Below are positions 24,635 through 34,287 of a stretch of 64,000 nt of DNA, in pieces. The translations under genes and the position numbers were made by a program. Origin of the DNA: RUG12461 sp045661345 (GTDB lineage Bacteria; Bacillota; Clostridia; Lachnospirales; Lachnospiraceae); contig JAZRFM010000010.1 in NCBI GenBank assembly GCA_045661345.1, positions 1 through 64,000 of the forward strand, given 5' to 3'. The notes under the pieces were generated by a model. That model saw only the letters and a list, made by a program, of their open reading frames with translations, made no database searches and was not told the origin of the DNA. Within the stretch, counting starts at the first letter, position 1. Each line of letters opens with the position of its first letter.

Positions 24635-27600
24635 ATGAAGGACTTGAACGACCGTTTTGAGAAAGTGAGAGAGAAAGGGCTTTACGATCCGTCCTTTGAA
24701 CATGACAACTGCGGGATTGGCGCGATCATCGATGTGGCGGGAAAAGCCAGCCACACCCTGGTGGACGATGCCTTAAAGATCGTGGAGAAGCTGGAGCACA
24801 GGGCAGGGAAGGATGCGGAAGGAAAAACCGGTGACGGTGTCGGCATTCTGACGCAGATCCCCCATAAATTTTTTGTGAAGAAACTGAAGAAGGAGGGTAT
24901 CCTCCTTTCCGGTGCAAGATCCTATGGAGTGGGCATGTTTTTCTTCCCGCAGAAGGATCTGGAGCTTCGTCAGGCAAGATCCATGTTTGAGATCATTGCC
25001 AAAAAAGCGGGATTAAAGATTCTCGGCTGGAGAAAGGTGGAGTCGGATCCGACGGTTCTGGGGTCAAAGGCCAGGGAATGCATGCCGAATATTTATCAGG
25101 CTTTCATCGAACGTCCGGAGGATGTTGAAACGGATCTGGACTTTGACCGGAAGCTTTACATCATCCGGAGAGAGTTTGAGCAAAGCAGTACCAATACATA
25201 TGTGCCGTCCCTTTCCTGCAGGACGATCGTGTATAAGGGGATGTTTCTGGTGGGACAGCTCCGTACCTTCTTTACGGATCTGGAGGATAAGGATTATGAA
25301 TCCGCCATCGCGATGGTACATTCCCGGTTTTCCACGAACACCATGCCGAGCTGGAACCGCGCGCACCCCAACCGCTTTCTCGTGCACAACGGCGAGATCA
25401 ACACCATCAAGGGAAACGCAGACAAGATGCTGGCCAGGGAAGAGACCATGCATACGGATCTGTTTTCGGAAGAGGATATGACAAAGGTGCTTCCGGTGAT
25501 TTCCCAGAGCGGATCGGACTCCGCCATGCTGGATAACGTGCTGGAGTTTCTCGTGATGAGCGGTCTGGATCTTCCCCTTGCCATGAGCATCATGATTCCG
25601 GAGCCTTGGGCCCATAATGAGACCCTGACACAGGAAGAGAGAGACTTCTATCAGTATTATGCGACCATGATGGAGCCCTGGGACGGACCGGCCTCCATCC
25701 TCTTTTCCGACGGGGATGTGATGGGGGCGATCCTGGACAGAAACGGTCTTCGTCCTTCCCGCTATTACATCATGGATGACGGCAGGCTGATCCTTTCCTC
25801 GGAGGTGGGCGTACTTCCGCTGGAGGAAAGCCATATCATCCGAAAGGAGCGCCTCCATCCCGGCAAGCTTCTGCTTGTGGATACGAAGCAGAAGAAGATC
25901 ATTCTGGATGATGAGATCAAAGAGAAATACGCCTTGAAAAAGCCCTACGGAGAGTGGCTGGACAGCAAGCTGACCCTGCTTTCCGAGATCCGGATTCCGA
26001 ATAAAAAGGTGACCAGGATCCATGGGGAGCAGCGAAAAAAACTGCAGAAGGCCTTCGGTTATACCTGGGAGGACTATCATGACGGGCTGCTGGGGATGGC
26101 CTTAAACGGGACGGAGAGCATCGGTTCCATGGGCATTGATACCCCCATCGCCGCCCTGTCCAGGGAATACCAGCCCCTGTTCTATTATTTCAAGCAGCTC
26201 TTTGCACAGGTGACGAACCCTCCCATCGATGCGCAGCGGGAGGAGATCGTGACTTCCAGAACCGTTTATGTCGGAAAAAACGGAAATCTCCTGGAGGAGA
26301 GCCCGGAAAACTGTCAGGTGTTAAAGATCAATAACCCGATCCTGACGGATCTGGATCTTCTGAAGATTGAGAATATGAAAAAGGAGGGCTTCCGGGTTTC
26401 CAAGATTTCCATCCTCTATTACAAGAGCACGCCGATGAAGCGGGTGCTGGATCATCTCTTTGTGGAAGTGGACAAAGCCTACAGAGAGGGCGCAAACATC
26501 CTGATCCTTTCCGACAGGGGAGTGGACGAGAACCATGTGGCGATCCCCTCCCTCCTTGCGGTTGCGGCGGTTCATAACCATCTGGTGCAAACGAAAAAAT
26601 GCACGGCGATGTCTTTGATTCTGGAATCCGGGGAGCCGCGGCAGGTGCATCACTTTGCCACCCTTCTCGGCTATGGGGCTTCTGCGGTCAATCCCTATCT
26701 GGCCCATGCCACCATTGAGGAGCTGATCGGGGATGAACTGCTGGATAAGGACTATTATGCAGCGGTAGACGATTACGATAACGCCATCCTGTTCGGGATC
26801 GTAAAGATTGCCTCCAAGATGGGAATTTCCACGATCCAGTCCTATCAGGGCAGCAAAATCTTTGAAGCCATCGGTATCTCGGAGGATGTGATCGAGGCTT
26901 ATTTTCCGGGCACCGTGAGCCGTGTGGGCGGGATTACGCTGGAAGACATCGGCGCGGCAGTCGACCGCCAGCACAGCAAAGCCTTTGATCCGCTGGGTCT
27001 GCCGACGGATCTGGAGCTTTCCACCCTGGGACGCCATAAGAGCAGAAGTCAGGGAGAAAATCACCGTTACAACCCGAAGACGATCCATATGCTGCAGTAT
27101 GCGACCAGAGAGGGCGACTACGACAGGTTTAAGGAATACACGAAGCTGGTGGATGCGGAGGAAACAGGCTATTTGCGGAGTCTTCTGGATTTCAGGATGC
27201 CGGAGGAGGGCGTACCTCTTTCCGAAGTGGAAAGCGAGGATTCTATCGTGCAGCGCTTCAAGACCGGTGCTATGTCCTACGGATCGATCTCCGAGGAAGC
27301 CCATGAGACCCTGGCCATTGCCATGAATCACCTCCACGGAAAATCCAACAGCGGGGAAGGCGGCGAGAGCGAGGAGCGGATCCTTTCCGCAGGGACGGAA
27401 CACGACAGGAGCTCTGCCATCAAGCAGGTGGCAAGCGGGAGGTTTGGGGTCACAAGCCGCTATCTCGTGAGCGCGCGGGAGATCCAGATCAAAATGGCAC
27501 AGGGCGCAAAACCCGGCGAAGGCGGGCATCTCCCCGGCAAAAAGGTCTATCCCTGGATCGCCGTAACCAGGCATTCCACGCCGGGGGTCAGCCTGATTTC

Positions 27601-29206
27601 TCCGCCGCCCCATCATGACATCTATTCCATCGAAGACCTGGCGCAGCTCATTTACGATCTGAAGAATGCCAACAAACATGCGCGGATTTCCGTGAAGCTG
27701 GTGTCGGAAGCGGGTGTGGGCACCGTGGCAGCGGGTGTGGCAAAAGCTGGAGCCGGTGTGGTGCTGATCTCCGGCTATGACGGCGGTACGGGTGCAGCGC
27801 CTCTTTCCTCCATTCATAATGCGGGAATGCCCTGGGAGCTTGGTCTGGCAGAGACCCATCAGACCCTTCTGGCCAACGGTCTCAGAAATAAGGTCGTGAT
27901 CGAAACCGACGGAAAGCTGATGAGCGGACGTGACGTGGCCATCGCCGCGATCCTGGGAGCGGAGGAGTTCGGCTTTGCGACGGCGCCGCTGATTACCATG
28001 GGCTGCGTCATGATGAGAGCCTGCCAGTCCGATACCTGCCCTATGGGGGTTGCGACCCAGAATCCGGAGCTTCGGAAACGCTTTACGGGAAAGCCGGAAT
28101 ATGTGGAAAACTTTATGCGCTTTATTGCACGGGAGCTGCGGGAAATCATGAGTGCACTCGGGGTCAGAACCGTGTCGGAGCTGGTGGGGCGGACAGATCT
28201 TTTATGCGTCAAGGAAAACCTGGGACCGAGGGAAAAGAAGATCGATCTTTCCAGAATCCTGTATGATTTTTCAGGGGAAGACCGAGGGGAGATGACCTTT
28301 CAGAGCAGCAGGCTTTATGACTTCAAATTGGAAGAAACAAAGGATGAAAAGGATCTCCTGTCAAAACCGGCGGTCAAAAAAGCGATAGAAACAGGAAAGA
28401 GCGCCCAGGCCAGGGTGCATCTGGAGAGCGTGGACAGGACCTTTGGTACCCTCCTGGGGGCGGAGATCACGAGAAAACATCCGGAGGGACTTCCCGATGA
28501 TACCATCACAATCAGCTGTACGGGATCCGGCGGACAGAGCTTCGGTGCCTTTATCCCGAAGGGGCTGACCCTGAACCTGACGGGAGACAGCAACGACTAT
28601 TTCGGGAAAGGTCTTTCCGGCGGGAAACTGACGGTATTTGCGCCGAAGGACGCAAGGTATGACCCCCATGAGAATACGATGATCGGAAACGTGGCACTGT
28701 ATGGCGCAACCTCTGGCAAGGCATTCATTGCCGGCATGGCGGGAGAGCGGTTCTGCATCCGCAATTCCGGTGCCGTTGCGGTGGCGGAAGGCGTGGGGGA
28801 ACACGGCTGCGAATACATGACCGGCGGCACGGTCGTGATTCTCGGCAGCACGGGCAAAAATTTTGCGGCCGGCATGAGCGGCGGTGTGGCCTACGTCCTG
28901 GATGAGGATAACCGGCTTTACCGGAACCTGAATAAGGAACTGGTTTCCATGGAAAACGTGGAGCATAAGAACGACAGACGGGAGCTCCGATCCATCATTG
29001 AGGAACATGTGGCATGCACCGGCTCCCAAAAGGGTCAGGAGATCCTGGATCATTTTGAGGAATCCGTGGCGAAGTTTAAAAAGATCATCCCCAGAGATTA
29101 TAAAGTGATCCTGAGCAAGATTGCACATTACGAGGAACAGGGCGCAGATCCGGAGACGGCAAGGATCGAAGCCTTCAAGGCGTTTGTTTCGGGAGAGGGG
29201 AGGTAA
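24635..29206 (+). CDS. gltB: Glutamate synthase large subunit
   Basis: This 1523-residue protein has full length for bacterial GltB. An N-terminal class II amidotransferase starts at HDNCGIGAI (Cys about 27), so a short propeptide must be removed to free the Cys nucleophile. The FMN-binding synthase domain holds GEGGESEERI (about 908) and PGEGGHLPGKKVYPW (about 962), then the CQSDTCPMG cluster ligands (about 1130). A C-terminal GXGXG beta-helix domain ends the protein. It converts 2-oxoglutarate and glutamine to two glutamates. It lies behind its own ANTAR-type leader and 6 bases before gltD. Confidence 0.93.
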   Translation: MKDLNDRFEKVREKGLYDPSFEHDNCGIGAIIDVAGKASHTLVDDALKIVEKLEHRAGKDAEGKTGDGVGILTQIPHKFFVKKLKKEGILLSGARSYGVGMFFFPQKDLELRQARSMFEIIAKKAGLKILGWRKVESDPTVLGSKARECMPNIYQAFIERPEDVETDLDFDRKLYIIRREFEQSSTNTYVPSLSCRTIVYKGMFLVGQLRTFFTDLEDKDYESAIAMVHSRFSTNTMPSWNRAHPNRFLVHNGEINTIKGNADKMLAREETMHTDLFSEEDMTKVLPVISQSGSDSAMLDNVLEFLVMSGLDLPLAMSIMIPEPWAHNETLTQEERDFYQYYATMMEPWDGPASILFSDGDVMGAILDRNGLRPSRYYIMDDGRLILSSEVGVLPLEESHIIRKERLHPGKLLLVDTKQKKIILDDEIKEKYALKKPYGEWLDSKLTLLSEIRIPNKKVTRIHGEQRKKLQKAFGYTWEDYHDGLLGMALNGTESIGSMGIDTPIAALSREYQPLFYYFKQLFAQVTNPPIDAQREEIVTSRTVYVGKNGNLLEESPENCQVLKINNPILTDLDLLKIENMKKEGFRVSKISILYYKSTPMKRVLDHLFVEVDKAYREGANILILSDRGVDENHVAIPSLLAVAAVHNHLVQTKKCTAMSLILESGEPRQVHHFATLLGYGASAVNPYLAHATIEELIGDELLDKDYYAAVDDYDNAILFGIVKIASKMGISTIQSYQGSKIFEAIGISEDVIEAYFPGTVSRVGGITLEDIGAAVDRQHSKAFDPLGLPTDLELSTLGRHKSRSQGENHRYNPKTIHMLQYATREGDYDRFKEYTKLVDAEETGYLRSLLDFRMPEEGVPLSEVESEDSIVQRFKTGAMSYGSISEEAHETLAIAMNHLHGKSNSGEGGESEERILSAGTEHDRSSAIKQVASGRFGVTSRYLVSAREIQIKMAQGAKPGEGGHLPGKKVYPWIAVTRHSTPGVSLISPPPHHDIYSIEDLAQLIYDLKNANKHARISVKLVSEAGVGTVAAGVAKAGAGVVLISGYDGGTGAAPLSSIHNAGMPWELGLAETHQTLLANGLRNKVVIETDGKLMSGRDVAIAAILGAEEFGFATAPLITMGCVMMRACQSDTCPMGVATQNPELRKRFTGKPEYVENFMRFIARELREIMSALGVRTVSELVGRTDLLCVKENLGPREKKIDLSRILYDFSGEDRGEMTFQSSRLYDFKLEETKDEKDLLSKPAVKKAIETGKSAQARVHLESVDRTFGTLLGAEITRKHPEGLPDDTITISCTGSGGQSFGAFIPKGLTLNLTGDSNDYFGKGLSGGKLTVFAPKDARYDPHENTMIGNVALYGATSGKAFIAGMAGERFCIRNSGAVAVAEGVGEHGCEYMTGGTVVILGSTGKNFAAGMSGGVAYVLDEDNRLYRNLNKELVSMENVEHKNDRRELRSIIEEHVACTGSQKGQEILDHFEESVAKFKKIIPRDYKVILSKIAHYEEQGADPETARIEAFKAFVSGEGR

Positions 29207-29212
29207 CACGCA

Positions 29213-30697
29213 ATGGGAAAGACGACGGGTTTTTTGGAGTATGAAAGAACGGACGGACCGGTTCGTCCGGAGAAGGAACGAAGCACGGATTTTCTGGAAT
29301 TTCATGGAAGGCTTCCCCTTGCAAAGCAAAGGGAGCAGGCGGCGAGATGCATGGACTGCGGGATTCCGTTTTGCCAGGCCGGTGTCATGATCTCCGGCAT
29401 GGCTTCCGGATGCCCGCTTCACAACCTGGTACCGGAGGTCAATGATCTGGTGTATCGGGGGCGGATGGAGGAAGCGTTCCAGCGGCTTTCCGTGACACAC
29501 AGCTTTCCCGAATTTACCAGCAGGGTCTGCCCGGCGCTTTGTGAGGCGGCATGCACCTGCGGTCTCAAGGATCAGCCGGTGGCTACGAAGGAGAACGAAA
29601 AGGCCGTGATTGAATACGCCTATGAAAACGGTCTCGTAAAGGAGATTGCGCCGGAATACCGCACCGGGAAGAAGGTGGCCATTGTCGGCAGCGGTCCCTC
29701 CGGCCTTGCAGCCGCACAGCTTCTGAACCGCCGGGGACACAGCGTGACGGTCTATGAGAGAAAGGACCGGATCGGCGGGCTGCTGCGCTACGGGATCCCG
29801 AATATGAAGCTGGACAAAAGCCTGATCGACAGGCGCATCAGCCTCATGGAAGAAGCCGGGGTACAGTTTGAGGTCAATACGGACATCGGAAAAGATATTT
29901 CCGGAGAAGCACTTCTAAAAGAGTATGACAGTGTGATATTATGCTGTGGGGCGTCTAAACCGCGGGATATTCAGGCACCGGGGAGGGACGCGAAGGGGAT
30001 CCGGTTTGCCGTGGACTTTTTGTCGGAAGTGACAAAGCGTCTTCTGGACAGTGATTTTCAGGATGTACCCTATGACCTTGCCAAAGACAAGGATGTGATC
30101 GTCATAGGCGGCGGAGATACCGGAAATGACTGTGTCGGCAGCTGTATCCGCCTCGGTGCCGGATCCGTGACGCAGCTGGAGATGATGCCCTGTCCGCCGG
30201 AGCAGCGGACAGAGTCCAATCCCTGGCCGGAATGGCCGAAGATCCTGAAGGTGGATTACGGGCAGGAGGAAGCGATCTGGAAGTTCGGGGGAGACCCGAG
30301 AGTGTACCGGACGACGGTGAAGGAGTTTAAAAAGGACAAAAAAGGGAACCTGAAGGAGGTGGTTCTGGTTTCCTTAACAGCTGAGAAGGATCCGAAAACG
30401 GGACGCATGAATATGGTGCCCGTGGAAGGAACCGAAAGGACAGTACCCGCACAGCTGGTGCTGATCGCAGCCGGATTTCTGGGCAGCGAACCATATGTGA
30501 CGGATACCTTCGGCGTGGAAACGGACAGCAGGACGAATGTGAAAACGGCTCCCGGCGCATATCTGTCTTCGAAGGACCGTGTCTATACCGCCGGCGACAT
30601 GCACAGAGGACAGTCACTTGTGGTATGGGCCATCGCGGAAGGCAGGAGCGTCGCAAAAGCCGTGGACGAAGCATTGATGGGATTCAGTAACCTGTAG
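29213..30697 (+). CDS. gltD: Glutamate synthase small subunit (NADPH-dependent)
   Basis: This 494-residue protein has an N-terminal ferredoxin-like Cys cluster: ARCMDCGIPFCQAG (about 43), CPALCEAACTCG (about 106). An FAD site, VAIVGSGPSGLAAAQLL (about 155-171), and a pyridine nucleotide site, VIVIGGGDTGNDCVGS (about 295), follow. The final FAD-contacting motif is VYTAGDMHRGQSLVVWAIAEGR. It passes electrons from NAD(P)H to GltB. GAGG lies upstream of the ATG. It is co-transcribed with gltB and the following pyrG. Confidence 0.92.
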   Translation: MGKTTGFLEYERTDGPVRPEKERSTDFLEFHGRLPLAKQREQAARCMDCGIPFCQAGVMISGMASGCPLHNLVPEVNDLVYRGRMEEAFQRLSVTHSFPEFTSRVCPALCEAACTCGLKDQPVATKENEKAVIEYAYENGLVKEIAPEYRTGKKVAIVGSGPSGLAAAQLLNRRGHSVTVYERKDRIGGLLRYGIPNMKLDKSLIDRRISLMEEAGVQFEVNTDIGKDISGEALLKEYDSVILCCGASKPRDIQAPGRDAKGIRFAVDFLSEVTKRLLDSDFQDVPYDLAKDKDVIVIGGGDTGNDCVGSCIRLGAGSVTQLEMMPCPPEQRTESNPWPEWPKILKVDYGQEEAIWKFGGDPRVYRTTVKEFKKDKKGNLKEVVLVSLTAEKDPKTGRMNMVPVEGTERTVPAQLVLIAAGFLGSEPYVTDTFGVETDSRTNVKTAPGAYLSSKDRVYTAGDMHRGQSLVVWAIAEGRSVAKAVDEALMGFSNL

Positions 30698-30764
30698 GCG
30701 GCATGTGACTTTTGACCTTAACGTCATGAAAGTCGTTCACGATACAAATGCAGAGAGGTGCAGG

Positions 30765-32372
30765 ATGGCGAAATATATATTTGTAACCGGCGGAGTGGTA
30801 TCGGGTCTTGGAAAGGGGATCACGGCGGCTTCTCTCGGCAGGCTTCTGAAGGCCAGAGGCTTAAAGGTGGCCGCGCAAAAGCTGGATCCCTACATCAATG
30901 TGGATCCCGGTACCATGAGCCCCTACCAGCACGGAGAGGTCTACGTGACAGAGGACGGGGCGGAGACGGATCTTGATCTCGGTCATTATGAACGGTTCAT
31001 TGATGAGGATCTGACGAAGTATTCCAATCTCACCTCCGGGAAGGTATACTGGAATGTACTGAACAAGGAAAGACGCGGGGAGTACCTGGGCTCCACGGTG
31101 CAGGTCATTCCGCATATCACCAATGAAATCAAGGAATTTGTCTATCGCGCCGGAAAAGAAAAGGATGCCGACATCGTGATCACGGAGATCGGCGGCACCA
31201 TCGGTGATATTGAGTCACAGCCTTTTTTGGAGGCGGCGAGGCAGATCTCTCTGGAGACCGGGAAGAGAAACAGCCTGTTTATCCACGTTACGCTGGTGCC
31301 GTTTTTGCATGGATCCAACGAGCACAAATCCAAGCCCACTCAGCACTCGGTCAAGGAGCTGCAGGGCATGGGGATCGCGCCGGACATCATTGTGCTGCGA
31401 TGTAACGAGCCTCTGGAGGAGGACATTTTTAAAAAGATTTCCATGTTCTGTAATGTGAAAGAGGACTGTGTCATAGAAAACAGAACCCTCGACAGTCTCT
31501 ATGAAGCGCCTCTCATGCTGGAGAAAAGCAGTTTCTCCGGAGTGGTATGCAGGGAACTTGGGATCGACACACCCGCTCCCGATCTGAGGGAGTGGAACGA
31601 ACTGGTAAAAAGAATCGAGAGCCGGGACAGACAGGTGACAATCGGCCTTGTGGGCAAATATGTGCAGCTCCATGATGCCTACCTGTCCGTGGCGGAGGCA
31701 CTGACACACGCAGGTTATCTTTTCAATACCTCCGTACATATCGAGTGGCTGGATTCGGAAAAGATCAATGAAGGGAACTATGAGGAAATCCTGTCAAAAG
31801 TCTCCGGCATCATTGTCCCGGGCGGTTTCGGAGACCGGGGAATCGAAGGGATGATCCTTTCCGCCCGGTATGCGAGAGAGAAAAAAATCCCCTATTTCGG
31901 GATCTGTCTCGGCATGCAGATTGCCGTGATCGAGTTTGCGAGAAGCGTGGCCGGGATCCGGGACGCATGCTCTGGAGAGTCCGCAAGCCCGTCTGCGCAT
32001 AAGGTCATTGATTTCATGCCCGGGCAGTCGGAGGACAGGGATAAGGGCGGGACACTCCGTCTCGGAAGCTACCCCTGCCGGATCCTGCCGGGCACCCTCA
32101 TGGAGCAATGCTATGGAAAGACGGAAATCAGGGAAAGGCACCGCCACCGCTATGAGTTTAATAATGAGTACCGGGAGGCATTGCAGAAAGCGGGGCTTGT
32201 GCTTTCCGGGAAGTCACCGGACGATCTGCTGGTGGAAACCGTGGAATTGAAGGAGCATCCCTTCTTTCTGGGCGTGCAGTATCATCCGGAGTTTAAGTCC
32301 AGACCCAACAGACCCCATCCCGTATTCAAAGGATTCGTGGAGGCATCCATCAAACGAGGAGGAAGCAAATGA
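30765..32372 (+). CDS. pyrG: CTP synthase
   Basis: This 535-residue protein has MAKYIFVTGGVVSGLGKGITAASLGRLL features at the start: the P-loop-like GGVVSGLGKG and the MSPYQHGEVYV region. The C-terminal class I glutaminase holds PYFGICLGMQIAVIEFA with the nucleophilic Cys (about 385) and a YHPEFKSRP His-Glu pair. It aminates UTP to CTP using glutamine. The start at 30765 fits the family N-terminus. Being inside the glutamate synthase operon links glutamine use for nucleotides to nitrogen control. It overlaps the next gene by 4 bases (ATGA). Confidence 0.93.
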   Translation: MAKYIFVTGGVVSGLGKGITAASLGRLLKARGLKVAAQKLDPYINVDPGTMSPYQHGEVYVTEDGAETDLDLGHYERFIDEDLTKYSNLTSGKVYWNVLNKERRGEYLGSTVQVIPHITNEIKEFVYRAGKEKDADIVITEIGGTIGDIESQPFLEAARQISLETGKRNSLFIHVTLVPFLHGSNEHKSKPTQHSVKELQGMGIAPDIIVLRCNEPLEEDIFKKISMFCNVKEDCVIENRTLDSLYEAPLMLEKSSFSGVVCRELGIDTPAPDLREWNELVKRIESRDRQVTIGLVGKYVQLHDAYLSVAEALTHAGYLFNTSVHIEWLDSEKINEGNYEEILSKVSGIIVPGGFGDRGIEGMILSARYAREKKIPYFGICLGMQIAVIEFARSVAGIRDACSGESASPSAHKVIDFMPGQSEDRDKGGTLRLGSYPCRILPGTLMEQCYGKTEIRERHRHRYEFNNEYREALQKAGLVLSGKSPDDLLVETVELKEHPFFLGVQYHPEFKSRPNRPHPVFKGFVEASIKRGGSK

Positions 32373-33547
32373 AGTATTCGATCGAGGAAGTGCTGAAATT
32401 TATTGAGGAGGAGGACGTAAAGTTCGTACGGCTTGCTTTTCCCGATGCATTCGGCGTGCAGAAAAATATTTCCGTTACGGCGGGAGAAGTCAAAAAAGCC
32501 TTTGAAGACGGCGCCCCCATCAATGCAAGGGTGATCGCGGGCTTTAAGGATTGCCCCCATGCATCCCTCTACCTCCGGCCGAATCCGGATACCATGGCAA
32601 TCCTTCCCTGGCGGCCGGACAGCGGAAAAGTGCTCCGGATGTTCTGCGATGTTTACACGCCGGATGGCAGTGTCTATGTGTCGGACACGCGTGCGATTCT
32701 AAAGCAGGCGGTGGAAGCGGCGGAAGAGAAGGGGATCGAATTCAAATTCGGAAACGAGACGGAGTTTTATTTATTCCTGAAGGACGAGGAAGGAAACCCG
32801 ACGAAGATCCCGTATGACCAGGCGGGCTATATGGATATCGCCCCCCTGGACAAATGTGAAAACGTACGCCGGGAGATCTGCCTGACCATCGAGCGCATGG
32901 GACTGACACCCGAGAGATCCCATCATGAAAGAGGACCGGGACAGAACGAAATCGACTTCCATTACGGCAAACCCCTAAAGGCGGCGGACCAGATGACCAC
33001 CTTCAAAATGGTGGTCAATACGATTGCGGATCGTTACGGACTTTGCGCGGATTTTTCGCCGCTGCCCCTGCCGGAAAATCCCGGAAACGGCTACCATATC
33101 AATATCTACGCCGCAGACGGTGACGGGAACGATGTGGTCAAATATGCGGCAGCGGGAATGATCGAAAAGATCAGGGATATGACGATCTTCTTGAATCCCA
33201 CCGAGGCATCCTATTCCAGACTGGGAAACATCGGTGCACCGGACAAAGTAAACTGGAGCAGCGCGGGGGAATCCGAGCTGATGTATATTGAGACCTATAG
33301 AGACAAGACCCGAGTAGAGCTCCGTTCCCCCGATGCCTCCAGTAACCCGTATCTTGTCTATGCCCTTTTGATCCATGCGGGACTCTCCGGAATTGAACGC
33401 AGCCTCGCCCTGTCGGAAGAGGTGGCGGAGGGGGAGATCTTCCTCCCCGCCTCCAAAAAAGAGGCGGCGAAGCTGGCGGAGACCAGCGACTTCATCAAAC
33501 GGATCGTACCGGAAGGCATCATCAGGGAGTATACAAAGGTTCGCTAG
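32369..33547 (+). CDS. Glutamine synthetase-like protein, short and missing catalytic residues
   Basis: This 392-residue protein aligns with type I GlnA but is about 50 residues shorter at the C-terminus. Metal ligands are kept: NETEFYLF (about 130), HHE and PGQNEIDF (about 187-196), and the His of GNGYH (about 245). The ammonium-site FDGSSI reads INARVI, so Asp50 and Ser53 are lost. The flap motif YEAP reads IGAP (Glu327 lost), and NRSxxIRIP reads GESELMYIE, so both Arg residues are gone. Normal glutamine synthesis is therefore doubtful. It may be a ligand sensor or a ligase for another amine. It lies between pyrG and the ANTAR regulator, 28 bases before the latter. Numbering is that of enteric GlnA by eye alignment. 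Confidence 0.8.
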   Translation: MKYSIEEVLKFIEEEDVKFVRLAFPDAFGVQKNISVTAGEVKKAFEDGAPINARVIAGFKDCPHASLYLRPNPDTMAILPWRPDSGKVLRMFCDVYTPDGSVYVSDTRAILKQAVEAAEEKGIEFKFGNETEFYLFLKDEEGNPTKIPYDQAGYMDIAPLDKCENVRREICLTIERMGLTPERSHHERGPGQNEIDFHYGKPLKAADQMTTFKMVVNTIADRYGLCADFSPLPLPENPGNGYHINIYAADGDGNDVVKYAAAGMIEKIRDMTIFLNPTEASYSRLGNIGAPDKVNWSSAGESELMYIETYRDKTRVELRSPDASSNPYLVYALLIHAGLSGIERSLALSEEVAEGEIFLPASKKEAAKLAETSDFIKRIVPEGIIREYTKVR

Positions 33548-33575
33548 TGAAAATGGCACGGCAGGGTGAGGATTG

Positions 33576-34157
33576 ATGCAGAAAAAAGAGAGTGCCTGCA
33601 ATTCCATATTGATCGTTTCCGGTTCCGAACAGTTTGACTATCTGGTTAAAAAAAGTCTGGTGGGATTTCTCACCATAGACGTGGTGAGAAGTGTCGCCCT
33701 GGCAAGACGTCATATTCTGGAAAAGGATTATGACATTGTCACGGTCAACATGCCGCTGTCGGACGAAACGGGGACGGAATTTGCCATTGATGTCTCGGAA
33801 CGGAGTACGGCTTCTGTCCTGATCGTTTCGCCGGCTGAGACCTATGCGGATGTCATGGAGATGGTGACGGATCACGGCGTGATGGTGGTCGTGAGTCCCA
33901 GCCCGCCCATGGTGATGGAAAAAGCGATCCGTCTCCTCATTGCCCTGCAGGGCAGGATCAAGGCAATGCAGAAAAAATTAAGAACCGCGGAAGAGAAGAT
34001 GGAAGAGCTTCGCACCGTCAGCAAAGCCAAACTCGTTCTGGTGGAGAAAAAGCATCTGACGGAAGAGGAAGCGCATAAATACATCGGAAAACAGGCCATG
34101 AATCACGGTGTATCCAGAAAACGCATCGCCGAGGCGATCCTGGACGACCTGACGTGA
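33576..34157 (+). CDS. ANTAR-domain antitermination regulator with a pseudo-receiver
   Basis: This 193-residue protein has a receiver-like fold (about 8-120), a coiled coil (about 120-145), and a C-terminal ANTAR domain (about 140-193). ANTAR signatures are AKLVLVEKKHLTEEEAHKYIGKQAMN and RIAEAIL. In the receiver, the phosphoacceptor position in YDIVTVNMPL is Thr where D is expected, and the acidic pair near the N-terminus is missing (LIVSGSEQ). It is probably not controlled by phosphorylation, as in AmiR. ANTAR proteins bind paired hexaloop hairpins in leader RNAs and prevent termination. The leaders before asnB, amt and gltB are its likely targets. NitR of solventogenic clostridia, encoded beside glnA, is the nearest described analogue I recall. 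ATG 33576 is preferred to TTG 33573. Confidence 0.85.
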   Translation: MQKKESACNSILIVSGSEQFDYLVKKSLVGFLTIDVVRSVALARRHILEKDYDIVTVNMPLSDETGTEFAIDVSERSTASVLIVSPAETYADVMEMVTDHGVMVVVSPSPPMVMEKAIRLLIALQGRIKAMQKKLRTAEEKMEELRTVSKAKLVLVEKKHLTEEEAHKYIGKQAMNHGVSRKRIAEAILDDLT

Positions 34158-34180
34158 ATCTGTTTGAGGACGAATCATAA

Positions 34181-34208
34181 CCCCCGCTTTTTGGCGGGGG
34201 TCGTTTTT
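34181..34208 (+). terminator. Intrinsic terminator of the gltB-ANTAR operon
   Basis: CCCCCGC (34181-34187) pairs with GCGGGGG (34194-34200), then TCGTTTTT. It ends the nitrogen block. Confidence 0.85.
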
Positions 34209-34287
34209 CGCTTTCTATGGAAGAAAACCGATGAAATGTGTATAATGAAAAAGGTTTTGAAATCGGTATCCTTTCGGAGGGCAAAAC

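Noticed and set aside
22912..24636. A 574-codon open frame on the minus strand across amt
   Set aside because: The translation is rich in His, Arg and Cys in a way typical of antisense frames, and the + strand protein is a clear Amt-PII fusion.
26321..27859. A 512-codon open frame on the minus strand inside gltB
   Set aside because: It is antisense to a strongly conserved GltB region and has no recognisable motif or ribosome site.
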